Of a DNA stretch of 64,000 nucleotides, positions 1 through 11,347 are shown piece by piece. Where the stretch lies: positions 184,897 to 248,896 of the forward strand of contig CAAAJI010000027.1 in NCBI GenBank assembly GCA_900642245.1, in the 5' to 3' direction. Numbering within the stretch: the first letter of the stretch is position 1; each line of letters starts with the position of its first letter. The notes under the pieces were generated by a model that saw only the letters and a list, made by a program, of their open reading frames with translations, searched no databases and was not told the origin of the DNA. The position numbers and the translations under genes were made by a program. Origin of the DNA: Fragilaria radians (lineage: Eukaryota > Bacillariophyta > Fragilariophyceae > Fragilariales > Fragilariaceae).

Positions 1-1479
1 GCAGATGTGAAAATGCCTGGTCTATGACCTGATGAGCTATGATAATTGTCTTAGAGGAGCAATGTTCCCAAAGATAGTCTTTCAAATCTGGTGTGTGATA
101 GTTACTTTGGTGCGTCTTTGCATACTGTACATACATAAGCATTGAGAATCCTGTAGAGAAGTATCAGATTATGATGTAACTATATCTCAAATGTTTTCGT
201 GTGTGAATTGATCTTGAATAAGTGAAGGAAAAGTTAATGTTGTGTTACTTTCAGCGTATAGCCTAACGGATCTAACTATCAAATGTGTTACTTAAATAAG
301 ATTGCTATCATAAACGTGACTTCAAATAGAACTGACGCAATTAGTTGATTGTATGCTCTTATCTGTGGATTTATGAAACTTCACTTCCTTAAAGGTGTTT
401 TCCGTATAGTTATGATAAATAGTCTAATCTTACTTCCAATTAAGCAATCACAAAATCAATGACCATTTACATGTCATGAAATATTAATTTATGCTATATT
501 CTACTATATCTTGTTTAATTCATTCACATGTATGGATTCATGTGACTCTAGGGAGCAAATCTTCCTGAAAAAAGAAGAAGCATTTGCTATCTGTAAATGA
601 GAAAGAGGAGGATGATAATAATTCACAAGATCTGAAGGACTTAAGATCTAATCATTCTTTTTCACACTTTAATATCTGCGAGAGATTATTCAACAAAACT
701 GAAAGATTCAATGAAAGGAGAATGCTTATTCTAACCGTAAATTTTGAATCTGGATGAATTTCGATTAAGTATGAAAGAAGGAGTTTTGATGAAGGTACAT
801 CTTTCAATAAGCAAAAAAGCATTAATTGAAAATTTCTTTTGCTTGACCTAATGTAAGCAATAAGTTTTTGTTTCAAATCAATAATTCAAACCTTTTTTAT
901 GATTTTTTACAGCATCAACTGACTTACAAAATAAATATGGGAAAGGTTTGCCGGTAAGACTTATTCCCATGTCATTGTGATACTCTCACCAGTTATACTT
1001 TACTGTGAGAAATCTCATGGCATAACTCTTCCCTAAAGCCAGCTTGGGTCAGCCATTGGCTTTGTTGTGCAGACGAATGAAGGTATAACTGCTCGATAGC
1101 TCGTTTACAAGCTAGATGTAACACCAAAGGTACACCAATTGAGCTATCACTGGTGAAGGCTGCAGATAAATCCAGGATTTTTTCAAATAAGCTTAAGAAT
1201 TTAACAGATTTTTGACGTCTCGTAAAGAATTTATTTGAATCACTAGACCGTAAAATAAATAATCCAATGAATTTCTAAACAAACTGTTGCTAAAATGAAA
1301 TAACAAAGCGTACTACAAAATTCCAATGGAATGGGTTTATATATCACTAGTACGTGGCGCCTGCTTTGCTGCGCAATATGACAACTATAATATTTTAATG
1401 ATAAGAATGATCAAAGTAATGTTTTATGTTGTGTATCCTTACGTAATTATTTTCTGAACATGTAGTGATATGAACAGTA
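1..1479. other. AT-rich stretch without a recognisable gene
   Basis: No open frame here has coding character. The stretch lies downstream, in transcript sense, of the helicase remnant that follows and may be decayed 3' transposon sequence, but I see no diagnostic motif or terminus. Confidence 0.5.
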
Positions 1480-3640
1480 TGATCATTTTTGATCCTGTGA
1501 GTACCTTTACCTTATCAGGATACTTACTTCTTGACAAAGCCACATACAGCTGCCCATGTGGTTTCCAGTATTAACCTACCTTATTGAAAGACTGTCCTTG
1601 TGACTTATTTATTATCATTGCAAATGCCCTAAAGCAGGAAACTGTCGCTTGTGAAGTGTAAAAGGTAATTTGGATCATTACAACAGTTATTCTAGGTATC
1701 AACAACTCTTCTCCGGTATAATTTCCTCAATAGATTTCTGGACACACTAAAACTGCATTCTGCTCCCATTTGATAGTACTCGTTACGGATTAAGGTTTCT
1801 GAAGAGCATAACAACCTATTCATTTATAAGTTCAAGATTATGTGGTGGATGCCCTGAAAGTTGTAATGTCTGTAAGAATTCAAATCGATAAGCACCATCT
1901 TCTTCTTCAGTAACAAATCAGCGCTAAAAGAATGATTTGAATCTCCAGGTATGAGGTTCAAAACTTGACTGTTAATCATTTCGTCCTTTATGACGGCGGT
2001 CAGAATTACCTTCTTTTCAAAATGTTGTCCATCATCAAATGTGTCAGGAAAAATGGCCTTCTATGCTATTTCCAGAAGCCTCTATACTATCTGGTATCTC
2101 AGCATACTTTCCTGTGCCACATTCTCCAATCCTAAGTAAGAAGTCTTGAAAATTTAGATGTGGCTGTAGTCGCATAATTATTGTAAATTAAAGCGATGCA
2201 ATCTTTTTCCACAATGCTGACTTTCAAGACACTTCGAAACAGTCTGAGATCAATATCCACCAAGAACAAGGGGAAGAATCTGTCTAAAGTCAACTCCACA
2301 TAGAACCATGTTACCTTCAAAAGTCTTATTGTTTCCCAAAGTATCTTGCAAACTTTTGACAACAGCTTCAATTGCATATCTGAAAGCACTTGGAGGTTCA
2401 TCCGATATTATGAGATGGGTATTGTGTAGTATCTGAGCAGTTTTTGAGTGGCTAAAATTGCATTTACTTGTTTTTTTAACTTCAAAAGGAATCGCCAAAG
2501 TTGAATCAAGAACTTGCCAGCGCCATAATTCAAGTAGCACTACAAAGATACTAATTAACAGTAACAACAGGTCCCTCATTGAAAACAGTTTTTCCTGTAT
2601 AATGTCTGAATTTCGAACGGTTGCACAAATTTGATCAATATGAGTTTTTGCCTATCATTCAAGGATGGCATGTTTTCTTTTTACAGCATCATTGTTGTCA
2701 TATGTAGTATCATCATTATTAGTCAAAGACACGTTATTGCCATCTAAAGATTCTCCATTAAATGCACATGCATTCAAAAGATTTGAAATGTGCATACTGA
2801 AAGGTTGAAGCTGCAAATTTCAGCAAATTACTTGCAATAATTTGTTTCTACCCTTTAGTCACTTGTCTTTGATCCTCAGTCATAGCATCGAAACGTCAAT
2901 GAAATACTCCTGAAACAGCAGGATTGCCAAAAGTAAGTAACGTAGCTAATAATCTTCTGATTGATTTTTGCATTACTAATAGTGTTGCTTCTTGCATGCA
3001 TACTTATTCAGCATCATTGTGTAGTAATCCATTTGCATGTTCCACTTCTTCAAATGCTAGATATTCAATACTTTTATGCGTGTTTAAGTTATTGAAGGCG
3101 TACATGATTCAATGGCATTTTAAGAGAGATTTTTAGTCCTTGGTAGTGCCATTGTCATGAGAACAACTACCTTCTAATCTTTTTGTCGCCTCATCCATGT
3201 TTTTGTCCTTTGAATCCACGCATTGTGTTCTGGAAACTCACAATATATCAAGAGATCTTGCGTGGCAGCAACATCTTGTATGGACTCTTGAATGTCAAAA
3301 TTGACTTTGAAAAATTCAGTGTGCGTGGTTTGTTCATGATTCTGCAATGCTGCTTCTAGCAGTATGAAATGTGACTTACGATTGAGTTGGTAAATGAAAA
3401 GATAACCTGACAATATTGTGACTAATACTATTTGTTTCAAATCCCAAAATTCTCCAAAATGATTCTTAAGAGGAAATGTATACTCCTTGCCTGTTTTTTT
3501 AAATTTTCTTCAATGTTTTTTCCACTCTCCAAAATAGTCCTATCATGCCATTTATACATAGTTGTGCAGATACTTGACTGAACTAACTGAGTTACAAGTT
3601 TTAAGATTGACATGACAGTCATGCTTAGTCAATTCCTGAG
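1480..3640 (-). pseudogene. Degenerate Helitron-type PIF1 helicase remnant
   Basis: Read on the minus strand through several frameshifts and stops, this stretch keeps the C-terminal half of a Helitron RepHel protein with a PIF1-like DNA helicase. At about 2250-2579 there is a partial helicase core: a degenerate DEAP-like box (ISDEPPSAF) and the strong motif GVDFRQILPLV. At about 1575-1630 motif V reads AFAMIINKSQGQSF, and at about 1510-1560 motif VI reads HGQLYVALSRSKYPDKVKV. The region 2130-2200 keeps an FLLRIGECGTGKYAEIP-like segment. Upstream (2870-3640) are pieces such as RRLLATLLTFGNP, matching the linker that precedes the helicase in Helitrons. The Walker A motif is not visible and the frame is broken many times, so the copy cannot be active. 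Family knowledge: such helicases unwind DNA for rolling-circle transposition. No 5'-TC or CTRR terminus was identified. Confidence 0.7.
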
Positions 3641-4859
3641 AATAGCGGTAAAGGAGAAGGGTGAGGAGATAAATGTGTTATTTGTGGTCCATGAGATTTC
3701 TCCATTGTGACAACATATTGATTTTTCAGACTGAAATCTGAGAGCACTGCAATGCTAATATTCTTGGTTCATCAATTCAATATTCAAAAGTGCAATATTG
3801 TCATTGAATTGGTCAATACTACATATATCAATATCTTGAGACGCTTCAGTAGTTCAAGTATTAATGTATAACGAACTAAATGGAAAGTCTAAAATGAGTG
3901 ATGAGAAATTATTGTTGAATAAATTAAGCAAGCAAGAAAAACAAGTGAGTCGAAACAAAAAGATGAGAAATTGTTGTTGCATGAATTAAACAAGCAAGAA
4001 AACAATGGGAGTTAAAAATGACAGAAAGAATATAATTAGAAAAGTATGTGTTAGAAAGGCAAGTGGAAAGGGCAAGTAACAATGAGAGAAGTGAGAGGCA
4101 AAATTAAAGGAAACAAAAAGGAATTTTGGCAGGCAGGTTGTAGAAAGATGTTACAGTGTCAAAAAGGGGGTAATGCGGAGTGTGTCTGACTTTGCGGGGG
4201 TGACTCCTGTCCGCTATAATTAGTCATTATTCTGTATGTTACTAAAATCACTTGCGAATTGCCTCACAATTGTGAACTGTAATTTAAACTTTATTGGGTT
4301 ACAGCTTGTACACGTCCCAGGCATGTTATACAACACCCGATCCTTATCCGACAGGTAGCTCGCCAGGCCCTGGGATCGTGTTTTTGCCATAGATTTGGAA
4401 GTTTACTCCTCTACTCCATAATACTCCCGTATAGCTTTTTTGTAGGATTTGCACTGTCACAAAACGTGAATTAGATTACTCAAGTCTATGCACTGGATAT
4501 GAAGAGCAAAGGTCCTTCGGAATTTGCTTGCTTTTCCCGCACGAAGAAGTTTCAAGTTTTAAGGAGTGTCTTGTGTACTCCCTTCACGATTATACGGAAA
4601 GAAAAATAAAACAAAAAATGAATGTGAATACATAGCTACTATATTAATCGAAAAAAGGTATATGTCCTAAAACAATTAAAGTGAGTTTAAACCTTTTATT
4701 TAACTATATCCACAACACAAAGTCATTTCAAGCACACGAGGTTAGTTGTTAGGATGAAAACGTAACATATCAAAAGCTTGTGCATATATAAACTTGCTTT
4801 ATCAAGAGGGGTATTGATTGCTGTTTAATATTCCAAATCATAGTATCATAGTCATACCA
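3641..4859. other. Intergenic, with an imperfect 62-bp tandem duplication
   Basis: No gene is visible. An imperfect tandem duplication starts at 3900 and again at 3962 (both GATGAGAAATT...). The rest is AT-rich with short purine runs (AAGCAAGCAAGAAAA). Confidence 0.5.
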
Positions 4860-5620
4860 TCCCAAGTAACTAATCAACTCAAGAGCCAACGCAAGTCTTG
4901 AGTCCCAACCCAAGTCATAGCAAGTCAAGTCCCTACCCTAACTCCTAAAGGGGGGGGGGGTTATTTGTTGTTGTGTTTAGGTCAGATGTTTAATCATGTC
5001 ACGTCTCAAGACAAATTTAGTCTGATGTCAAGTCACAACTTAATCCATGTCAAATCCCAACTGAAATACTAACTGAGGTATAGACAACAAATTCAAAAAT
5101 AGCTTAGACCAGCGATTCCAAAGTTACAACTCAAGTTAAATCATGGTGTCACAAGTCAAGTCAATTCTCAAGATGCCAAATCTCAATATATCAAAAGTCC
5201 CAACCTACCAATTTCAATGGCAAGTTAACTCCCAAGCAAGCAATATCAAGTCAAGCCTCATGTCCCAACCTATCATTTTCACATCAAATCTCAAAATTTA
5301 GTCAAGTCAAAAGTCAAATGTCAAATGTCAAGTCAACTCCCAAGTCTCAAGTCCCAAGTCAAGTATCAAGTCAAGTCTTAACCCCTATTCCCTAACGTCT
5401 CAAGTGCTAACAACCCATATCAATTCAAGTTTCAAGTCTCAAGTTCCAACCAATCAATATCCAGTGTATCAATGTCAAGTGTAAGTCTCAATTTCCAACC
5501 AATCAATGTCAAGTCAAATCTCAGGTCCCAAATCATCAAGGCGCGCCCATGTCCAATCTAAAGTCCATAGCTTTGATCAATGTAAAGTCACTTCACCCAT
5601 TGATTCAACCTATAGTCAAG
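4860..5620. repeat. Degenerate CAAGTC-type simple repeat array
   Basis: About 750 bases are dominated by variants of CAAGTC, CAAGTCTC and CAAGTCCCAA, arranged irregularly and best seen at 5330-5460. The array has no fixed period. It includes an 11-G homopolymer at 4950-4960. On the opposite strand the unit reads GACTTG. No coding frame with protein-like composition runs through it. It could be an old, diverged satellite or minisatellite. Confidence 0.7.
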
Positions 5621-6079
5621 TCCTATTCCACAGTTATCCTTGCGTCCGTTTATTTAAAGATTTACCTTAAATTGTTTTTGCAACAATGCATAATCTTGCC
5701 TACAGGAAAATCTCATTACCATCCTAAAAGTAAAGTCAAGTTGTTGGACCCGTAAATCATCACCACACATCAGGAGAGAGATTCCGAAAAATAAGATACT
5801 AAGAGAAACAATGAATACACATACAATCCTCACCAAAGAGATCCCGAAAAGAAGCGATTCGTAAAGCAGCTGGGTTGTATGGGATCCAAAAAATTTGAGC
5901 GTTTTTACTTGTATGGTTACGAGGCATTTCCTAGTTCGAGGTCTGACATGCTTTGATCAAGTCGTAGTTCGCGGCTTGAAATTTTGGCGTAGGGATAATA
6001 TCTGGATATAGATATGAGATATTCCCAAGCTCGAGTGCGACTGCAAGTGCAGGTAGAATATAGTTCCCCAGGATAGAAA
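5621..6079. promoter_or_regulatory. Presumed upstream region of the armadillo-like gene
   Basis: This 459-base stretch separates the CAAGTC array from the start codon at 6080. It presumably carries the promoter and 5' UTR. I see no clear TATA box or other named element. Confidence 0.3.
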
Positions 6080-7555
6080 ATGAATGCTGAAGGAGCGCTG
6101 ATTGGTGACTCGTCATCTGCCTCACGGAAGAGAATGAGATCTTCTTCTCCAATTCTTCCATCATCTTCATCAGTCGTAGGAGGAGGAGGAGGAGGAGCAA
6201 TAACAACTTCAACAGCAACGACAACATCCTTGACATCTCGACGAGCTGGAACCAAAAATATAATTCTATCAACGGACGAATTGGTGATTCTATTGAAAGA
6301 TCCAACAAAGGTTAATACTGCACTCAATGCTTTGCTACGTGTGACAGCAAATCATGACGCAACATTCATCCTTGATCATGATGAATCATCGTCAAATCTT
6401 CTACAAGAATTAGCCGTCGTTTGTATGGATACTTGTTATGAAAAAACAGAACCAGTAATGGGGGATAGTCATGATGAAGGCGAAAGCATGAATATCAAAA
6501 TTGACGACGAAAGCACCCCAAGAGTATTATCTTTGGAAAAGTCTTGGAAGAATGGAATACTCTTTGATTGTTCCGCTGCTTGGACTCCCTTAAAACATCG
6601 TCCTAAATTTATATCCTTGTCCCTTCCGAGATTACATGTCATTCTCGTTATATTACGAAATTTATCCTTCGTTGCTGCTAATTTACGTCCAATGGTACAA
6701 AGTGCTTCAATCATGGCCATTTTGATTGATTGTCTCTATTTGGATACGACAGATTTGGTACTGTATGCGGTGTTCACATTGTTGAACCTAACTCCTGTAT
6801 TAGATGTCACGGGTCATCGTCTCCTCGCTGATAAATTGTTTTTGGATACGTCCAAGGAATTACATACTATGGGATGGTGTGGATTTCAATTTGCCAAGAA
6901 ATTCGATGATACTCACCAAATAATCGTGGACAAAATGATTTTGTTGGAACATACTCATCAATATGTACAACAAATTTGGCAAATGTTCTCGGCTCTTCGT
7001 CATATCGTCGTTTCACCCCGGACCCCCCGTTCGGTCATCATGATGGCAATGGAATGGATGAAGGAATTGTTAGACCTCCCGCCTGTTACTTCGGATCTTC
7101 CTGGTATGCATGATATCTTTCGTACCATTCCATCCGATATGACCCAGAGGCTGATAGATTTTCTATGGATTCCTCGATTAGGTCCAGACTCCTTGGATTA
7201 CGTAAATCCCATCAACAATTTGGTAAGCCGTATCTCAACTTTAAAGTTATTCATGGGATACGATGGAACTGTAGACTCGGATCTCCGAGATCGTGCCTTG
7301 GAAGTAATTTTACAACTACTGGAATTAGGAGTATCCATACCATCCTCTCCGAGACTTTACAATTCTCTATTTCCCTGTTTGAGCACAAAAATTGGTCGAC
7401 AAGATGCTCAAGTCCTGGCATGCAATATATTCAAAGCTTTGAGTCAGAGCGATTCACACCGGGATGGACTTACTTACATTCAAGGTCGCTTATTGGAATT
7501 AGCAAGCAGAGACACTCGTATTGCTCAGGTGGTGTTGGGATCTATTTACACTTGA
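6080..7555 (+). CDS. Armadillo-like helical protein, possibly ARID2/RSC9-type chromatin-remodelling subunit
   Basis: A single uninterrupted exon encodes 491 residues. The first 60 or so are low complexity (Ser-rich, a Gly run, Thr/Ala) and look disordered. The rest is predicted helical with armadillo-like character. ILRNLSFVAANLRPM near residue 190 resembles the ILRNLSFE-N element of the C-terminal armadillo region of ARID2/RSC9-type SWI/SNF (RSC/PBAF) subunits, and LVILLKDPTKVNTALNALL near residue 70 resembles the start of that region. No ARID DNA-binding domain is present. If the assignment is right, the protein is a nuclear scaffold subunit of a chromatin remodeller. Alternatively it is an unrelated HEAT/ARM protein. 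The start was chosen as the first ATG of the frame, after a stop-rich upstream region. The ORF on the opposite strand at 5917-6327 is an antisense shadow. Confidence 0.75.
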   Translation: MNAEGALIGDSSSASRKRMRSSSPILPSSSSVVGGGGGGAITTSTATTTSLTSRRAGTKNIILSTDELVILLKDPTKVNTALNALLRVTANHDATFILDHDESSSNLLQELAVVCMDTCYEKTEPVMGDSHDEGESMNIKIDDESTPRVLSLEKSWKNGILFDCSAAWTPLKHRPKFISLSLPRLHVILVILRNLSFVAANLRPMVQSASIMAILIDCLYLDTTDLVLYAVFTLLNLTPVLDVTGHRLLADKLFLDTSKELHTMGWCGFQFAKKFDDTHQIIVDKMILLEHTHQYVQQIWQMFSALRHIVVSPRTPRSVIMMAMEWMKELLDLPPVTSDLPGMHDIFRTIPSDMTQRLIDFLWIPRLGPDSLDYVNPINNLVSRISTLKLFMGYDGTVDSDLRDRALEVILQLLELGVSIPSSPRLYNSLFPCLSTKIGRQDAQVLACNIFKALSQSDSHRDGLTYIQGRLLELASRDTRIAQVVLGSIYT

Positions 7556-8045
7556 GACCATGTCGCAATAATTTGCCTAGATTTCACTAATATATCTTTG
7601 TATTGTGTTGCAAAAGAACTATAGTTGGATAAATTAGAATGATATTGATGACGGATGAATGACAGGGAGATCCAAATATGATTGTCAGCAACAGAATAAT
7701 GTGGATGGAACCGAGTACATGAAAATATGTAGTGAAACATAATGAATAGTGCAAGGAGTGAACGTAAATCTAATTCCAGATAAACTGTCATATAGAAACG
7801 TAATCCTAATTCCTAAATTGATATAGGGCACCAAATATTATATGAGACCTTATTTAGCCTCATGATACCATTTTGTGTGTGTGAGTAACAGTAGTGTATT
7901 AACAATCTTGCATGGACTGAATTGCCGGATGCATTATTGTTACTGCTACAATGATACACTAAGGTATTGTTCTATCCCATCGGTTAACTCACATACGTCA
8001 GAAATTTGGTATCGTTTTCAATCTCCCCCTATCCAAAAAATCACT
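7556..8045. other. Intergenic region between two co-oriented genes
   Basis: This contains the 3' UTR of the armadillo-like gene and the promoter/5' UTR of the FAD oxidoreductase. An in-frame ATG at 7875 would extend the next protein by 57 residues of non-conserved Cys/Tyr-rich sequence, which I reject as a start. No regulatory motif is obvious. Confidence 0.4.
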
Positions 8046-9819
8046 ATGAAATCATCCAATTGGTTTGGTTTCCTTTTGATTTCCTTGTTTGTGATTGCCA
8101 TGTTACCATCTTCTAGATCTTTATCCATATCCCCCCCAAAAAATATTGTCATTGTTGGAGGTGGAATTCAGGGTATGTCTGTGGCGTATCATTTAGCGGA
8201 GCGAATTCGAAATCGTGGTAATGAGGTTTCATCCTCATCAACAACAACAACAACAACAATCACAATCTTGGAAGCTAATGAATTAGCATCTGCTGCATCT
8301 GGAAAAGGAGGAGGATTTATGGCACGAAGTTGGGGTGATGGTACTGCGACACAAGGATTACACGAATTATCCTTTGATCGATATGAGGAATTATGTCCCA
8401 AAATTGGTTGTACGTCGTATCGAAAATTACCTGTTTTGAGTGTAACACCCAATCAGGGACGTCAGAATAATAATAATGGTGGTGGTGGAGGAATATCCAA
8501 AGGTCGGAAAGCAAATTATGCTAATCTATTACCTGATTGGTTAGATGGAGATGAAAGTATTCGTATGGTATCACCCATGGGATATGGTCAGGATACCGCT
8601 CAAGTTACACCTCATGATTTTGTCATGAAATTATGGGAACATATTTCCCAATCTACAAATACTGTAGATGAGGACAATTCTTCGAATGCTAATAATCTTT
8701 CTGTACGTCTTGTTTTGGGAACTTGTACGGGTGTAGAAACAACAACAACAACAACAACAACAGATACATCACAACACAAAGTCCTTACAGGAATCAAGTA
8801 TCGTCCCAAATCATCATCATCATCATTGGGTGACAAGGATAACTCACAAGAAGAATGTACCTTACCTGCTGATATAGTTGTCATTTCGGCTGGTCCATGG
8901 TCTTGTGCTGCTGAAGATTGGTTTGAGGGATCTATAAGTCTTCCGATGGAGGGTATCAAATCAACAAGTATCGTTTGGAAAAAACCGAATGATATAGATC
9001 AAGTAGATGCAACTGCTTTATTTTGTGGTGAAGATTATCAATATGGAACTCATTGTAAGTTACATCTCCAAAAAAGTACACAAATTTTTTCATTTGACTT
9101 TTCATGACTAATATCTTTCCTACTTTCCACTCTCTTGTTACAACTTACTATACGTTCCTTATCATTACTTTCTCAGTGGAAGTTTATCCCCGTCCAGATG
9201 GGACGATATACCTTTGTGGAATTGGTGGATCCGACTATATATCCAAGGATGCCCTAAAGGAGGGTGCCTTCCGAGAGGATTGTCCTGCCAATCCACAACG
9301 AGTCGTTGCAGCATCTCAAGCCTTTCAAAAGTTATCATCCCTCTATAGGACAGATGGTGAATTGCAACAAATCCAAGCATGTATGAGACCCTGCCCTCCG
9401 GATGCTCTCCCGTATATGGGATCTATACCAGGGTATGGAGGAGTCTACCTGAATGCAGGACATAATTGTTGGTACGTAAATATGTATATGTATGTGTATG
9501 TATGTGTGTGTTGTCATTTCCTGTGTTATTGAAAGGCTTTGTAGAGTATTTTTCTTGATTGGTGGTAGGGTTCCAACCTTTTCTTTATCATGTAATATTT
9601 TGGTCGTATAAGTCTAAATTCATCATTCCCAATTTGTGCATCGTCTTTAGGGGAATAGCTTGGGCTCCAGCCTGTGGCATTGCCATGACAGAATTAATTT
9701 TGGATGGAAAATCAAAGAGCATTGATTTATCTCCCTTTGATCCATCTCGATTTACGAAAAAGGTTACGGGTGGACGTGGTCGTAAACAAATGGGTACCAA
9801 TGTTGGTGAACAATGGTAA
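8046..9819 (+). CDS. Secretory-targeted FAD-dependent oxidoreductase (DAO family), three exons
   Basis: Exons are 8046-9054, 9177-9471 and 9651-9819 (introns of 122 and 179 bases, GT-AG), joining in frame to 490 residues. The start at 8046 gives a clear signal peptide (WFGFLLISLFVIAMLPSS). A dinucleotide-binding motif, IVIVGGGIQGMSVAYHL, follows, so this is a DAO-type flavoenzyme that oxidises an amine or amino-acid-like substrate; the substrate cannot be inferred. Splicing restores the conserved HLEVYPRPDG segment at junction 1 and GHNCWGIAWAPACG, the C-terminal FAD-contact region, at junction 2. Insertions of poly-Thr and poly-Ser (ACA/TCA microsatellites at 8240-8270, 8735-8762 and 8810-8826) are probably surface loops. 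Intron 2 holds a TATG/TGTG microsatellite. The N-terminus could also be the first part of a plastid-targeting presequence. The gene converges with the CDIN1 homologue 230 bases downstream. Confidence 0.85.
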
Positions 9820-10048
9820 AACAAACCAATCAATCCATAATCGAATTTTCCATGTCCATAAGAATACAATATACGAAAATGCCCTATCTCAAGAAGAAAC
9901 AATTTAAAAACTATATCTAGACTTGGGTCACGTAGTGAGATATTTACAGAATCAATATAAGTCAAAGTTTCCTTCACAGCATGTACTTTAGGGACCTGTG
10001 CTGTCGTTCTCCACATTTTGTCATGTAAATATGGCTCCTTTTCACTTC

Positions 10049-11347
10049 TTATCTTTTTGGTTGACTTAGGATCTCACCAGTTGGAAGTAGAAATTCTTCG
10101 GGTAAGGTCCATCCGCAAAGGACCAAGTCACCATGGGCATCCTCGAGTTGAGGTGCATGACCAAACCAATATAAGATCAATCCTGGACCAAATCGATGAA
10201 TATAGGATTCTGCTTGAGGCAAGACAGAGAACTGGTGTGTACGGACATCTCCAAACATTGCCTAGAGGGAGAACCAAAGTCGCAAAGTAAATGAAAATCA
10301 TCCCAAAGTGGGGGTATAGAGACACGAACAAAGTAACAAATGAAACCAAAGAGAAAAAAAAAAGAAAATCAGAATCAATTTGTCAAGAAATATGAATCTT
10401 GATGAAACGTATATATTCCTACCTTGGAGTCAATCCAACAGACAATTCTCCATGTTTCCTCTTCTTCTTGATTCTCATCCATCCGAGAGGATATACTTTT
10501 TTCTTTCTCATCCTTCGTCCGATGGATTTGGACAGCTACAGGTGTTGAAAGCAGGATATCGGGAGTCTTGGATGTTCCACGTTCTCGCAATTGATCCTCT
10601 GTTTCAAATGGAATACCTATTTTTTGGGCAGATAGAGTGATGATTCATCATGATTGTGAGCTAGAGAGATTACATTTGGGAGAGTATTGTGCCTAGCAAA
10701 CATGAAAACCACGTAATTTTGAGAGAAAACATACCGATAATTGTCAAGAGGGTTTCTAGTTTTCGTTCGTATTCTATGCCAATGTTGTGACGTCTCGTAT
10801 CATGATCTGGACCATACATGGGATCCTTCTCCAAGACATGCGTAATTTGTTCTATAAGATGGGGTTCCAATGAATTTCCATTGGGATCTCGCATAACTTT
10901 GGTGGTCATAGTTCGACTCAAGGATGGATTCAGTTCTTCCAGTATCTTACGAGCCATCAAATAGGGTGAATACCGTAATGACTTGGCAATGGTTATGATG
11001 GATTCGTCACCGTTGACGAATCGCTGTACATGATACGACAAGCGACTATATACATTCCTCGAAGATTTCTTGATATGAAAGACATGTTCATGTTGTATAA
11101 AGGACGTAAGAGATGATACAGGTACATGCAATTTTCGAGCGGTACTTTGGATTTCATACTCAAACAAGGTCGTATCATAAAGAAAATCCAAATTTTGTCG
11201 TATTGCATTTTCACACCATCGACTCATGGCATCATATTGCGTTACAGTAAGGTCAGGATGATATTCTAATTGAGAAACAAAGTCGAAATTATCCCTTCTT
11301 TCACTCTCATCCAAACCATTCAGAATTATGTCATCCTCAAGAACCAT
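10049..11347 (-). CDS. CDIN1: CDIN1 / C15orf41-like nuclease, three exons
   Basis: Exons in transcript order are 11347-10735, 10616-10423 and 10261-10049 (introns of 118 and 161 bases), joining in frame to about 339 residues. The N-terminal helical part includes LRYSPYLMARKILEEL. Exon 2 restores GIPFETEDQLRERG and the family's signature TPD motif (SKTPDILLSTPVAV), then CWIDSK, equivalent to the WIESK catalytic region of the PD-(D/E)xK fold. Exon 3 gives HRFGPGLILYWFGHAPQLED, the family's C-terminal signature. Family knowledge: human CDIN1 (281 residues) binds codanin-1 and is mutated in congenital dyserythropoietic anaemia type I; archaea have relatives. This copy is longer mainly because of an acidic Lys/Glu-rich insert between the TPD and WIDSK motifs. 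No exon alone shows the whole family pattern. Confidence 0.9.

Noticed and set aside
5917..6327. Open frames of 136 and 125 residues antisense to the armadillo-like gene
   Set aside because: They lie opposite its low-complexity N-terminus; the proline and leucine runs are complements of coding repeats.
7875..8045. Upstream in-frame extension of the FAD oxidoreductase
   Set aside because: Starting at 8046 gives a good signal peptide just before the FAD motif; the extension has no family similarity.
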